Positions 1 to 10,786 of a stretch of DNA of 64,000 nt are shown here, piece after piece. The DNA is taken from NCBI GenBank assembly GCA_027627225.1, contig CM051030.1, positions 7,388,501 to 7,452,500 on the forward strand, read 5' to 3'. The translations under genes and the position numbers were made by a program. Position 1 is the first letter of the stretch; the number at the start of each line of letters is the position of its first letter. The notes beneath the pieces were generated by a model. That model saw nothing but the letters and a program-made list of their open reading frames with translations. It searched no databases and was not told where the DNA came from. Origin of the DNA: Congeria kusceri. Its lineage: Eukaryota; Mollusca; Bivalvia; Myida; Dreissenidae.

Positions 1-1229
1 CCAGCGAAACACTAGTTGATATTGCATTTAAATAAACTATATTGTTCAGTATATTGTTTACATTTTCTTCACCACGAATGTTAATGAAGCTGTTTACCGA
101 GCTGTTTAAGTTGTTCATTCTTATTTTGGCGAGATCGTTGCCATCAAGAAAATAACAAGATCTCTACTGAGTCGCAAACATATTATAAATATCTCTACTT
201 TAAAATAACAGAACAGGACAGTTTGTTTAATGCAAGTGTTAATTAAGTTAAACGTACATTAATACTGCTATGAAGAGGTCCAAATGCAATCCGATAAAAC
301 AAGATCTAGTGTAGCCATTCAACAGGTATTTTAGTCTTACAAAAGGCGTAGACATAGTATTAAACAGAAATGTATAAAGCTTTTATCCCATATATTGAAC
401 ATTATAAATCTCATGTTATGCCCAAATGAATATATTAATTATTTATCGCTAATTAGTATTGATATTGAATGCAAATTAGATTTACATACTCATTAAAAAC
501 TGTTCATATTCTACATGCTTAAAATACCGCTTAAATATGAACATCCTATATATAGTTATCAAATCCCATTTCTAGAAAAAAAGGTAATTTAAGTCGTTAC
601 CTAGTTGTTCATAAATCGGTTGGTTGATTTCCATCCCATAATTTCCGTCGTCTTCCATGCTTGTATTTCTGTTCAAAACGTGAAACAACATGTATGTTCA
701 AAGATGTAACCCGTATTAAAATTGTACAAACACATTGTTTTTACCACGGTTATTTCTTAGAGCATTTGCTTGTACAATAAACATTAGATCTCAGTCGGTA
801 TTCAGCAAGAACATTTCTTCACGTGCTACTGCACTTCAAAGTTACACATTATGTCTGATCCACTTCTCGTCCTTTGTTTATGGAAATACAGACAGTGATT
901 GCGTGAATTTAAAAGTCCTTTTAAAGCAAATCACATAACGTTTTCCTTATAACATCCTTGTCTATGAACGTTTATCCTGCATTTCCATTCTCAGTATAAA
1001 GCTTTGTAAGACAATAAAAATTGAACATCAACTCGTTCGAAGACAAATGTTCATAAATTGCATTTAAATGCAGTTTATGCACATATAGTTTTCTGGAAAA
1101 AATCCGCTTTGGTTGGCATTAAATCTAAATATTTACTGGAATAACCCATTAAAAGCTTATTTGAAAGTACTTCATTTCTTTGCAAAATCGTATTGAAAGA
1201 TCAATACTACTAGTATACAGTTATTTACT
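1..1229. other. gene-free AT-rich flank
   Basis: No convincing coding exon, RNA gene or ordered repeat was found. A 67-codon open frame at 735-938 has no domain, no clear splice context and composition like the surrounding DNA, so it is not treated as a gene. Confidence 0.4.
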
Positions 1230-2276
1230 TCTTTTTTTTTTTTTGTTATTCCAAATTTATTAATTTTCATAGACATATTTGTTATACTTGAACATACAAA
1301 AACACCATTTATAAACCTTGTACATAAGTATGTCTTGAAAAAATAAAGATGTTTTAATGTTTTGTCAGGGAGGTCAATTGAAAAGGTGTATATGAAGAAA
1401 AGGGAAAAAAAAAAAATCTATCAAATATAAGTAGGGTGTTTGAAAATAAAAGTTTTGTTTGTTTAACTCTACCAGTGGAAAAAATAAAAAATAAAAAAGT
1501 GTATTTGGAAAAAAAAAAATTATTTCACAAAATTGACTGGACAGTGACCAGAAGTTATAAATAAATGAAAAGATGGTTAAAAAATTAGTTAGGATGTTTG
1601 GATGGGGCTTTTACGTTCGTCAGATGCCTCCATAAAACATCTCCAGCGTAATTGATGTATTTGGCTCTTATTAGTTGACTTTGCTATAATTTCTTCAATT
1701 TTGAGGCGATGATTTAGGACATTTTGAAAACTGGCAATTTGAGGCACACGTTTTTCAAGTTTCTAACATAACTATAAAATTTATACAGAATGAATCATTT
1801 TTGTTTACTGTTACGCAGTTACAAAAGGACATAGTGGTAAAAGTTAGTTCTATGTTTTCTTCAATTCTAAGTTTTTCTTGTATATACTGCTTTACATCAG
1901 TCCAAAATATTTGGGTCCATTGGCATTCCCAGAACAAATGTAAATTTGATTCTGGGTACATAGAGCAAAAGTCACATAGATTTGAGGGTGTTAAATTGCA
2001 TTTGTATAAGTATATATTGTTGGGGATGATCTGCATTAAATATTTGTATTGGAAATACCTAATTTTAGTATCAATTGATAACTTTAGTGGTTGGCTGAAA
2101 ATAGTCTTGGGGTCTAGAGATTCCAAATCTAATACTGTTTTCCATTTGCTCATTTGTTTGAATTCAATGGGTTTTTCTCTTTTTAACAGTAATTTGTAAA
2201 TTAGTTTACACACTTTTGTAGAATCTTTTAGTTTATTTAACATATTATTTACTTCTTGGAGGGTGACATGTGACAT
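1230..2276 (-). pseudogene. 3' end of a LINE-type non-LTR retrotransposon (zf-RVT fragment)
   Basis: The minus strand encodes the C-terminal end of a LINE reverse-transcriptase polyprotein. Residues LCDFCSMYPESNLHLFWEC form the C-x2-C...H-x4-C zinc-binding motif (zf-RVT) found after the RT domain of LINE ORF2, followed by the usual W/F-rich helix. The main frame stops at 1755, but the neighbouring frame reads on as LEKRVPQIASF and ends at a TAA at 1589-1591, so one base (run at 1760-1762) has been gained. Upstream of 2276 an in-frame TAG precedes the first Met, and no RT catalytic domain is present: the copy is 5'-truncated. A 13-base T run at 1232-1244 is the expected poly(A) tail on the minus strand. 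The domain call is confident; the LINE clade is not resolved. Confidence 0.8.
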
Positions 2277-2915
2277 GGACTAAAACTTGTTATAGACCGA
2301 GGCGAGAGCCAATGCCAATAATTATTTTGCGGTACACATCAACTGCATATTTCACATCCATAAGTAACTAATTGTTTCATTACATGATACATCATTCTGA
2401 CATATTGTTTATATGAAAATAGTATTAAACTGCGATGATTTTTGTTTTGTTGAGGTTTAGCAAATCTATTTACTCTGTGAAATATCCCACAAAAAATGCA
2501 CTTGAACCGGCGTTGTTCGCGCGCAACAAACCGAGGAGAGGAGACTATTTAATCTATTTATATACTAGTATTGGTCAATAATATAGTCAAATCGGTCAAT
2601 ATAGCAAAATATTAACGCAGTTAACGGTTCAAGGACCAATATTAAGCGTTTTATTTGTAATTTATGTTATAATGGCCTATATAAGTCACACTGTTATTTA
2701 GCAAACGCTTATTATTTCGGTCAAATTTTCCATGGAAACGTCAAGTTTACAATATTGTATATATGTTAATCGTTTTTTAACAGTGTCGATCATTCGGATT
2801 TTCAATGTGTGCTATTTGGGCATATACTTTCACAGTGTGTACAATTGCAGACTGCATGTCTAATCATAACATTTTTTAATATATACATCCATCAATTATA
2901 AGAATATCAGTAGAA
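2277..2915. other. gene-free stretch
   Basis: AT-rich sequence without recognised coding, RNA or ordered repeat content. Confidence 0.35.
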
Positions 2916-3465
2916 CCGATGGCCTTGAACTTGACCTTGGCCTGATCCATACGGAGACACGCTCTCTTGTTGAGGCAAATGTGTTTAAATGTGTTTTAAA
3001 ACTCAATGCATTCATGGCTAAGTTATAAGTCCGGACAAGCAAAAGTCGATTTTGACTGTTGACCATTACGTATGACCTATACCTTTGACCATTCCTGTTT
3101 CATGTACGTGAAATGTCGTCTCATTTAGGCAAACATTTGTGCCAAGTAATTGGAAAACGCCTCAGTCATGACCATGTTAAAGTCTACACACAGTCAATCA
3201 AAAAGTCAATTTTTTTACCTCTAAGTGTGATCCTGACCGCTGACCTACGGACCTGGTCCGTATCATTGAGGTTAAAAGTTGTAAAAGCCATGCGAAGTTA
3301 AGCACGGAAAAGTGCTAAGTTTGTCCTTTTACCTCTGGGCTTGACCATTGACATAGGGACTTTATTCATAAGTGATACAAACCAGCTCTTGGTAGCAAAC
3401 ATTTGCGCCAAGTCCATCCATGACCAAGTTATAGCGTGGACAAACAAAAAAGCCAATTTAAAATC
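2916..3465. repeat. degenerate tandem repeat, about 150-bp period
   Basis: Recurring blocks share the order 'GACC..TGACC', 'GGCAAACATTTG.GCCAAGT' and 'CATGACCA.GTTA..GT', seen near 2930-3050, 3060-3200 and 3330-3460. Copies are strongly diverged. This looks like an old tandem repeat or remnant of an interspersed repeat, not a gene; the 62-codon open frame inside it is rejected. Confidence 0.5.
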
Positions 3466-4195
3466 AAAGAGCAATTACTCTCTGACAAATCATTAGACCG
3501 GCAGGACCGGACAATATGCGCATGTGTTTTAGTAGAGATGCTGCATATAAAGAATTAGTTCCTGGTATCTCGCGCGGAAATGAAAATATCCTATTAAAAT
3601 GTCATATTTATAACAAACAGGGCAATAATTTACTAGAAATAATCAGACCGAAACGATCTGAGAAGATGAGCATGTCCTCTCCGTAGGGATGCTGCATGAT
3701 GTTTCTTTGAATTCAAAATGCTAGTTCCTGAGAACTTGCCACGGAAACGAAAATTCTATTAAAATGTATTGTTTCTAAAATAAAACGTGCAATAACTCCC
3801 TGACAAATCATCAGACCGAAACGACCTGGCAATATGCGCATGTCCTCTTAATAGTGATAGAGCATATCAAGTTTCATTGAATTGGAGTCATTTGATTCAT
3901 GTGATCTCGAGCTGAAACGAAAGTTTTCTATAAACATGTCCCATGTGTTGTCAAAGGGCAATTACTCACTGAAAAATGATCAGACCGATTCAACAATTAA
4001 ATTCAACACAGAAGAGCGGGCGTAAGGAATGACAACAGGTCGAAAAGACGGACGGACATGGAGTGTGATGCGTACAATTGTCGGTGGAATGCATGTGACA
4101 CACAGACAAACTGACAGGCAGTTGAATTAAAATTCAGACGGACGGACAAAGCGGCGATTATATGGCCCCCCCCACCCCCCTTCGGGTGCATAAAA
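3466..4195. repeat. degenerate tandem repeat, about 165-bp period, with tail
   Basis: The words 'CTGACAAATCAT.AGACCG', 'AATATGCGCATG' and 'GAAACGAAA' recur near 3480, 3640-3670, 3800-3840 and 3970, with 'TAGTGATAG.GCAT'-like spacers between. The block ends in a run of 'GACGGACGGACAAAGCGG' and a C-rich segment at 4165-4182. Similar 'activity-bar' repeats are common in bivalve genomes, from general recollection only. Confidence 0.5.
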
Positions 4196-4731
4196 TCTAT
4201 ACAGAAGTGTGGTTATTGAACTTATTATCCATAACCTAATATTTGTAGTAGACTGATAACAATGGAAAATGTTACCGATAGGCTTGTTTATTGTAGTATA
4301 CATCTGAAATAACAATGGGAATTAGAATTTAATTTAAACAACAACACAATTACCATCATTGTATCAATACAAAGATAAGGGTGGGAGCGTATGTATGCGT
4401 GAACATGCGTGCGTGTGTGCGTGTGTGCCAAGTGGGATTAACTCACGCTGTTCAGATTAATCCGTTTGCCTCTCTTTATATGAAGTGTCATGCATAATAA
4501 TTGCATCCGTTGTAGGCTCTGTAATCAGAGATATGCATGTGTAAACTTAATTATGATTGTTTTAAATAAGAAACAATTTAACGTATAACTCGGTTATGAA
4601 TCTAAAGCTGCTTAGAATAAAAATAAAATCAGACTAGTTCAATAATCCTTTCCAGTCAATTTGTTGTATAAATAATGGTTTTTAATCTAAAAGTGAATTC
4701 TACTAATAATACAAAGTGGATATTAACCAAC
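4196..4731. other. gene-free stretch downstream of the Ig locus
   Basis: Contains a short GT-rich stretch at about 4390-4430. A cytoplasmic-tail exon of the Ig locus would be expected on this side of the transmembrane exon, but none could be identified. Confidence 0.35.
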
Positions 4732-4872
4732 CTTTCTTTACTAACTTGCATTTACAAAGCAGCCCGTATCTCCTTCTGAATACGATTAGTCCAATCATCA
4801 CGATAACAACACAGCCGCCAATAACCCCGCCAACTACGATGTAAGTTATTTGTTGTTTCCGTGTGTCTGGCT
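4732..4872 (-). CDS. transmembrane exon of an Ig-superfamily gene
   Basis: A 141-nt exon (phase 1 in, phase 1 out) between a TTTCAG acceptor at 4873-4875 and a GTTGGT donor. It encodes a short stalk (EPDTRKQQ), one hydrophobic helix of about 23 residues rich in V, I and G (ending in GLIVFRRR), and a basic stop-transfer cluster followed by CKCK. This is what anchors a type I cell-surface protein. It lies downstream of, and on the same strand and in the same phase as, the Ig exons at 6.4-10.8 kb, so it most likely closes their ectodomain. The exon itself shows no lesion. No RNA evidence is available, so joining it to any particular Ig exon is inference. Confidence 0.7.
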
Positions 4873-6446
4873 CTGAAATGAATGTACACATATCAGGTGT
4901 ATCCCATCATCGTACACATACTGAAAACTTAAACGCCCATTGACTTAACTGACTTTATTTTCACACTTTGCGATAGAGCAAGCATGCACAGTCTAATGAC
5001 ATCACATTTTATTTTCGTACCGTCATTGTATGTTGTTTTTGTTTCCTTCGTTAAATAAATAAAAGACAATAAACGTACACACAAATGTAAACCATGCGCC
5101 ATCATAGCTAAGGTTTTTTGATCCTCGCTAGATTAACTCTTTTACATTCAACACTGGCTTGGGATTCTTTATGTAATTAGTAAAATAAACCTTTAATATA
5201 AATCATAATGCTATTATTAACCGTGCTATGCATCATTTATTAATCAACTTTACAATGTTACGCACAATATCAGTGAAAAGGCAAGTCTTGTATCAGCACG
5301 AATAAATAAAACGATCAACTGTTCGGTATGAATTCAACTGTTCCTGTATGGTTCCTGTATGGGACCTCAGCATTGTGATTGGCTAAAACCAGAGCCGGCA
5401 TCAAATTTCTATGCCTGTATGAGATTATGTGGTTTTGATTATGCGGTTTGATTGGTCAGTTTAACTGTTCCTATATGAAATTGGAATAATAAGGGTTTTT
5501 TTTTCCAGAAAAAAGACGCCATCTTAAAATAAATAAAACAAAACACGAACACTCGGATTTATAAAATGTTCAGGGGTAATAACTTATAATAATAATACAG
5601 TTGATTAAGAACATACTTATTAAATAATGATTTCATACAGTCACTGTTATTTGTCCGACGTCAGCTGTATTGGCAATCGCCTTACGTTCTCAGGCGAATA
5701 CACCAGACCTCGGAAAATTAACAGTGCCTGTATGACATCACTTGTTTAATAACAGGCTATCCTAAGAATTCATTGATGCTGTAAAAGGACATGACATGTC
5801 AGCGTTTTATTCTTGACATACGAGTTTGCCATTGAAACTTACTAACGGGGTGCTTACATAACAGTTGTAATGGTAACAATGTGATTTAAATATCTGATTT
5901 AAATAATATCCTTAAATACGTTACCTATTAGGATCATAGGACGACCTTTCAGTCAGCTAATCAGAGACTTGTTTTCATGATTTACAAAGTGTAAGTGAAT
6001 TACTGTATATTTAGTTGATATCGCAAAGTGCAGTTATAAAACATTCTTATTTTTACCTTGAAAACACAAAATTATCGTCAAAATGTGAAGTAGTCGTAAT
6101 AAACAACACTTGATGGTAGAAATAACTATTATATGCAACATTTCTTTGTTATGAATAAAAAATATTTATTTTTGTCGTGAACAACACTAACCAACGGAAT
6201 AAAGTTTTGCCATGGCGAAATCTTATTGGCTGAGATACAACGAGCTCTATACAAATTCTGGGTTTTCAAGATGTTATTTATCGGGCCGTCATCTGAACTT
6301 TGAAATATTTATTGAATACAAACCTTATGTTGTTTATGTCATTTATATAATAGTCTAACGAAATGATGTATACGAGCGATGGATCATATATTAAAATGTT
6401 GGTCAATACATATGAAACGTTTAACTTGCGTTATTAAATATATTAC
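4873..6446. other. intron-like stretch between transmembrane and Ig exons
   Basis: No exon recognised. The octamer CCTGTATG recurs at 5343, 5354, 5413 and 5727, with a variant at 5467, close to two CCAAT-type boxes (ATTGGCTAAA near 5381, GATTGGTCAG near 5450). The rest is AT-rich. Confidence 0.4.
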
Positions 6447-6715
6447 CTTTAATTTCAATGAGAACACTATGACTGCTAGCTGTAGCCTCTGATCCTGGGT
6501 TTTAGCAGTGCACATATAGCTGTCAGCTGTCCCTATTTCTAATGAACCAAGCGATAACATGAAACTGTTTAAGAAAGTTATTCCTGATTTCGACCACGTG
6601 TATGTACACGCGTCTGGAAAGCATCGAGCCGAACACGTGATGTTATGAAGTACTTGTCCATCTTTCAGGGTGTAGTTGAGAGCTGGTGGTGACAGGGAAA
6701 CAGATTCTGGACGAA
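6447..6715 (-). pseudogene. Ig-like exon with a 1-nt deletion
   Basis: A 269-nt Ig exon in the same phase 1-1 format as its neighbours (acceptor AAG, donor GTAATA). It starts with PESVSLSPPAL and keeps the framework CSARCFPDACTYTW and YMCTAK. Neighbouring exons read CTA.NPGS at this point; here one base is missing near 6497-6505, so the C-terminal strand shifts frame. With 269 instead of 270 nt, splicing would also disturb every downstream exon. Either the exon is dead or this is a sequencing indel in a short A/C run. The fold is an extracellular Ig domain with three cysteines around the first core Cys, a family trait here. Confidence 0.75.
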
Positions 6716-7613
6716 CTTAAACGGAAAACAAACAATGATTCTAACACTGCACGCGGCTAGTTTTCTATAAATTACGAAGGAAATCAACCGTGGTTTGTTC
6801 TGCAACAAGTCGTGGGCGGAACCTAATGTTTTGAAAATAGTTCCGGAATTTCGAAGTAATTGTTCCGTAAAATGCACGTGCTTAAACGCGCGATTGCAAA
6901 ATTGTGGCAACTAACTCATTTCTGCATTATGTAGCGCGATAAAACCACATGTGTTCTACATATTTTATATTTAAGTCCACAGAAACGTTTACGTTTGTTA
7001 ATATGCTTTTAATTTTCGCTTGTTAGCATAATATTTTCACTGTATTTATCAATAAGTGTCACGTCACATTGATTCTTGTTTTAATATTTATCAATGAAGC
7101 TAACGTCATTATGAATTGTTAATATTTGTTGACGTCACTGAAACGCATGTGTGAATGTACTTTGGGGAAAATGGGCTGAGTATAAATAAATAAAGTTCTC
7201 ATTCATAACCTTGAATAAAAACACTGGAATTTTATTTCGGATCGTGTTAGAATCGAAATAATTGACAACAATCAGCTGAACAATATTAACCGAATTGATT
7301 GTTAAAAATATACTTCTGCATATGGATGAAGACATTGAAGAAAGCGAATACATCTCCCAAAAAATCCCCCAAAATACATTAAATAATGGTACATTCAACA
7401 TAAGAGCCCAGGATAACTGTACACTGCTTTGCATATCCCAGACATAGTTTGGAAATAAGATCCAAGAGGCAATTCCTTTTAGAAGCATATGTCATTGACA
7501 ACAAATTGCCACATTAAGCGAAGGAGGGTTTCTGTGTTTTACTAAATTATACAGTTATTCAAACTAGCTGCTGAAGGTAAGTTTCAATAAATATATTAAT
7601 TACATTTTCTGAC
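6716..7613. other. intron-like stretch between Ig exons
   Basis: No Ig exon recognised. A 117-codon open frame at 7135-7488 (-) has no domain or cysteine pattern and is not accepted. Around 7240-7260 there is a short match to the fold-back repeat described at 11.6 and 54.0 kb. Confidence 0.35.
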
Positions 7614-7866
7614 CTCTGATTTCAACGATAACTGTATGACTCGTTGCTGCGGATGTGGACCCTGGATTTCTTGCAGTGCATTGATAACTGCCCGCCTCGT
7701 CCTTCTGTCGAGAACGCAGCTTTAGTACACTCGTGTTGCTGACTACTACTCCCTCCTGTGCCCACGTATATGTACAAGGTTCTGGATAACAGCTGGCAGA
7801 GCACAAAATTTCATTCATTATCTCTCCCTTGTTTCGAGTGTAAAACAAAGACGACGGAGACAGATT
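7614..7866 (-). CDS. Ig-like exon, open reading frame intact
   Basis: An Ig domain with the hallmarks SVNLSPSSLFYT, CSASCYPEPCTYTWAQEG, VSNTSVLKL, DEAGSYQCTARNPG and a final beta strand ending VIVEIR, then a donor reading GAG|GTCAGA at 7612-7614. The core disulphide pair, the core Trp and the D.G.Y.C motif are all present. Its 5' border is uncertain: the expected phase-1 acceptor is not visible at the normal position. Instead a 17-bp sequence is duplicated 21 bp apart at 7871-7908, and the nearest good AG (TTTTTCAG) would give another phase. It is one of the least damaged Ig exons of the locus. Confidence 0.7.
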
Positions 7867-7991
7867 AACGGAATCGCGTACAAGTACGAATGAATTGCGT
7901 ACAAGTACACTTCGACAACTGAAAAATGTTCGACGTATTAGAGCAAACCGTTTAGATATGTAATGTCATGTTCAAGTACGTGAATACCTAC

Positions 7992-8258
7992 AAATAATAC
8001 TCAGTTCAACATTCGGACTGTACACAGTGTTCGACAACATGGGATTCTTGGCACCGCATTCATATCTTCCGGCATCACCTCTTTTTACAGGACCCAGTGA
8101 AAGTACGGCCGTGTTACTGACCGATACGTAAGATTTTCTCCAGTAGTATGTACAGGTGGGAAAGCAGTCGTCATAACATGTGATATTATTGAGCGCCTGT
8201 CCCTCGATGAGTGTGTAGGAGTGAATCGATGGCGACAAATTAACTGCAGCAGGACCGT
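7992..8258 (-). CDS. Ig-like exon, intact
   Basis: A 267-nt phase 1-1 exon with acceptor ATTCAG and donor GTAGGT. It encodes GPAAVNLSPSIHSYTLIEGQ, the first-core-Cys block ITCYDDCFPTCTYYW, SNTAVLSLG, DAGRYECGAKNP and a C-terminal strand ending ELSII. All Ig core residues are present and there is no lesion. It is closest in sequence to the damaged exon at 9143-9416 (shared NNITCYDDC-type block and shared ELSII/GLSII end), showing a two-lineage Ig family within this locus. It most likely forms one extracellular domain of an adhesion or recognition receptor; ligand unknown. Confidence 0.8.
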
Positions 8259-8640
8259 CTGAATTAGATAGCCTATTGTTACTTTTATATACATTATAAC
8301 CGAGCAATATCATTAAATATAACATATGTCTCTCGTGCTTTTCACTATATTCTAGTTTAAAGTAGTTTATATTTATTTATGCCCTAATTTGTAATGAATA
8401 CGTGTACTTTTCTGCAATATATACTGTTTAAACCAACATAAAAACGCGTTGAGGTTGATACGTTTATAGTCTACAATAAGTGTTTTATGTAAATCTGGTA
8501 CATCTGAGACAAGTTAAACTAGATATATTTACATGTCAGACGAAGTCATTAATTTAAGCAGCTGACTGTTTTGTACACGAGTATTATTACGTTTGCCCCC
8601 CCCCCCCCCTTCCACCGGACAAAAGTCAAATAACACTTAC
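8259..8640. other. intron-like stretch
   Basis: No exon recognised. It contains a C homopolymer of about 14 bases at 8596-8609. Confidence 0.35.
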
Positions 8641-8910
8641 ATATGACATCTACCACAATGGAGTCACTGTTTGATGCCACTTGAGAACCTGGATTCGTAG
8701 CAATGCATGTCTAGTTGCCTGCCTCGTCTCTGTATACCAAACCAAGGGACGGGACACTGGTGTTGGTAACTTCTGCTCCTGACTTTCTCCACGAGTATGT
8801 ACAAGAGTCTGGATGACAGTTTGCCGAACATCGTATGTCAGATACTGTACTTACCTGAGAGTGAAAGTAATATAGTGTCGACGAGGAAATCGTCACCGAG
8901 TCTGGTCCGT
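8641..8910 (-). pseudogene. Ig-like exon with in-frame stop at the Y.C motif
   Basis: A 270-nt phase 1-1 exon (acceptor CGCAG, donor GTAAGT) encoding GPDSVTISSSTLYY, IRCSANCHPDSCTYSWRKSG, VTNTSVPSLG and DEAGN, then TAG at 8711-8713 where sister exons have TAC (the Tyr of the D.G.Y.C motif). The frame is otherwise open behind the stop (TCIATNPGSQVASNS and on to the donor), so the lesion is a single base change in an exon whose splice sites remain good. If transcribed it would truncate the protein or be skipped harmlessly, as the exon length is a multiple of three. Confidence 0.85.
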
Positions 8911-9142
8911 CTGCGTTACACAAAAGTATGTCATTTTACTCAAGAAAATGTATTGTTAATGTAGCAACTTACATTATAAATACTAATCAGGCCTAAAAAT
9001 CGAAACCGGATATAATAATTGCTTTCACAATATCTCTCGAATTCTGCAGTCATGCCATTTAAGTGTAAGTTTATCAATACAAACCATATTATTTCAATTT
9101 TTATTTCGACAAATCTTACACAATAATGTGTTATATACTTAC

Positions 9143-9416
9143 AAATAATACTCAGTCCAACCTTCAAACTGTACACAGTGGCCGATAACCTGGGATTTGT
9201 GGCAGCGAATTCATAGCTACCGGCATCACCTCTTTTTACAGGACCCAGTGACAGTACGGCTGTGTTACTGACCGATACGTTCGATTTTCCCCAGTGGTAT
9301 GTACAGGCGGGAACACAGTCGTCATAACATGTGATGCTATTGAATGTCTGTCCCTCAATAAGAGTAGTATGAGAGATTTGATGGAGTCAAAGTCATCGAG
9401 CTTAAGTCAGGACCAT
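9143..9416 (-). pseudogene. Ig-like exon with 1-nt insertion and lost core cysteine
   Basis: A 274-nt exon between a GACAG acceptor and a strong GTAAGT donor. It starts GPDLSSMTLTPSNLSYYS, then hits TGA. Reading resumes in another frame as TLIEGQTFNSITCYDDC, matching the intact exon at 7992-8258, so one base was gained between about 9361 and 9385. The second core cysteine is also lost: DAGSYEFAATNP has Phe where the family has Cys. Two independent defects indicate a non-functional exon. Confidence 0.8.
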
Positions 9417-9890
9417 CTGTCGTAAGGTATTTACTTTTTATTTTACTTTCACTTTTTCACGTTTACGTAAGGTATTTTCTTTTATTTTACAATGTATATA
9501 TTTTTCATTTTAGGCAATAAGTCATCAAATGTCATCAAAAGAAAGTAGGAACTTGAATCATAGTAATGCGATTATAATAATTACACATATCATTACATTG
9601 TGGTGGCTCTATTGAAAATCCTAAATTACAGAAACATTAAATAGATCAAAATATTAAATTATCTTTATAAACTAGTTTCAATGTTAACCATAACACTCCG
9701 TGACAAGTTGTACAATCTTATACATTATTTATGTTGAGTTCCTTTACGAAGCAAGCTATCAGAAAATATTTGTGTCAAAATGTTGATATTTGTCTAAGCT
9801 ATGTTTAAATCCATGTCATGTGTCATACCGTTTATTATTATCTAAGCACATTAATTTACACAGAAAGGCTATAAAAAGAATATTGCCTAC
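9417..9890. other. intron-like stretch
   Basis: AT-rich; a short near-duplicate (CGTAAGGTATTT.CTTTT) occurs at about 9421 and 9464. No exon recognised. Confidence 0.35.
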
Positions 9891-10171
9891 ATTTTATCTC
9901 CACCACAATAGTCTCGCTGTTTGCTGTGTTTTCAGATCCAGGATTCTTTGCAGTACATGTGCAGTACATGTGTAGTTGCCTGCTTCATCTCTGTATACAG
10001 AACCAAGTGACAGTACGCTAGTGTTGGTAACTTCTACTCCAGATTTCCTCCATGAGTAAGTACAAGGGTCTCGATAATAACTCGCAGAACATCTTATGTC
10101 AGACACTGTATATCCCTCTGTCTGAGAGTAATGGAGAGACGATGGAGACAGTGACAACGAGTCAGGACCAT
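9891..10171 (-). pseudogene. Ig-like exon with an 11-bp tandem duplication
   Basis: The exon begins after GCATAG and ends at a GTAGGC donor. It encodes GPDSLSLSPSSLHYSQTEGY, IRCSASYYRDPCTYSWRKSG, VTNTSVLSLGSVYRDEAG and NYTCTA. Directly after the second core Cys the 11-bp word GCAGTACATGT (plus strand) occurs twice in a row at 9950-9971. The exon is 281 nt, exactly 270 + 11, so the duplication alone explains the frame shift that replaces the expected KNPGSE end with HVLQRILDLK. A clean slippage-type mutation in an otherwise well-preserved exon. Confidence 0.85.
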
Positions 10172-10204
10172 CTATGCAGCGTTACAAATTGTATACTTTT
10201 TTCA

Positions 10205-10304
10205 TTTCCTGCAGGTAGCAGACACGTGATATTGTTCATTATTTGCCCCTCGTTTAATGTGTAGGAAAGTAAGGGTGGAGACAGCGTAATAGATTCGTGG
10301 CCGT
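10205..10304 (-). pseudogene. truncated Ig-like exon (N-terminal half only)
   Basis: After the acceptor TGCAG the sequence reads GHESITLSPPLLSYTLNEGQ and NNITC up to the first core cysteine, then similarity to the Ig family stops abruptly near 10205. The missing half (Trp, D.G.Y.C) is not found before the next exon at 10171. It is probably the remnant of an unequal crossover or deletion between Ig exons. Confidence 0.7.
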
Positions 10305-10519
10305 CTGCAGGAAAACATAAGCAAAACAAACATTAACATAACTATACCCGAAAGGCATAACCTGTTTGTTTTACTTATTTGATAAGCGAAATATGTGTGT
10401 CGATCTACGCAACTAAACGGTTAATAAAACACACATGTAAGAAATTCACCTGTTAAGTAAAAGAAAGTTAATAATCTCTATCAAAATATCAAATAAACAT
10501 AAAAAATATAGTAATTTAC

Positions 10520-10786
10520 ATGAAATCACCACTACAACAGTTCTGCTATAGGCTATACTTTCAGACGCTGGATTCTTAGCAGTACATATGAAGTTGCCTG
10601 CCTCTCTGTACACAGAACCAAGTGACAGGACACTGGTGTTGGTAACTTATACTCCTGATTTTCCCCATGAGTATGTACACGAGTCTTGGCGATAGCTAGC
10701 CGAACATCGTATGTCAGACACTGTATGCCCCTCATTTATAGAGTAATGTAGATACGAAGGATACAACGTTACTAAGTCAGGACCAT
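10520..10786 (-). pseudogene. Ig-like exon with in-frame TAA
   Basis: A 267-nt phase 1-1 exon (acceptor TCACAG, donor GTAAAT). It encodes GPDLVTLYPSYLHYSINEGH, IRCSASYRQDSCTYSWGKSGV, then TAA at 10647-10649 where sisters have GAA (Glu). Past the stop the frame stays open: VTNTSVLSLGSVYREAGNF, ICTAKNPASE, to the end. One codon of the usual YRDEAGN is deleted (YREAGN), explaining 267 rather than 270 nt. Splice sites look functional. Confidence 0.85.

Noticed and set aside
7135..7488. 117-codon minus-strand ORF between Ig exons
   Set aside because: No Ig core residues and no fitting splice borders; likely chance in AT-rich intron.
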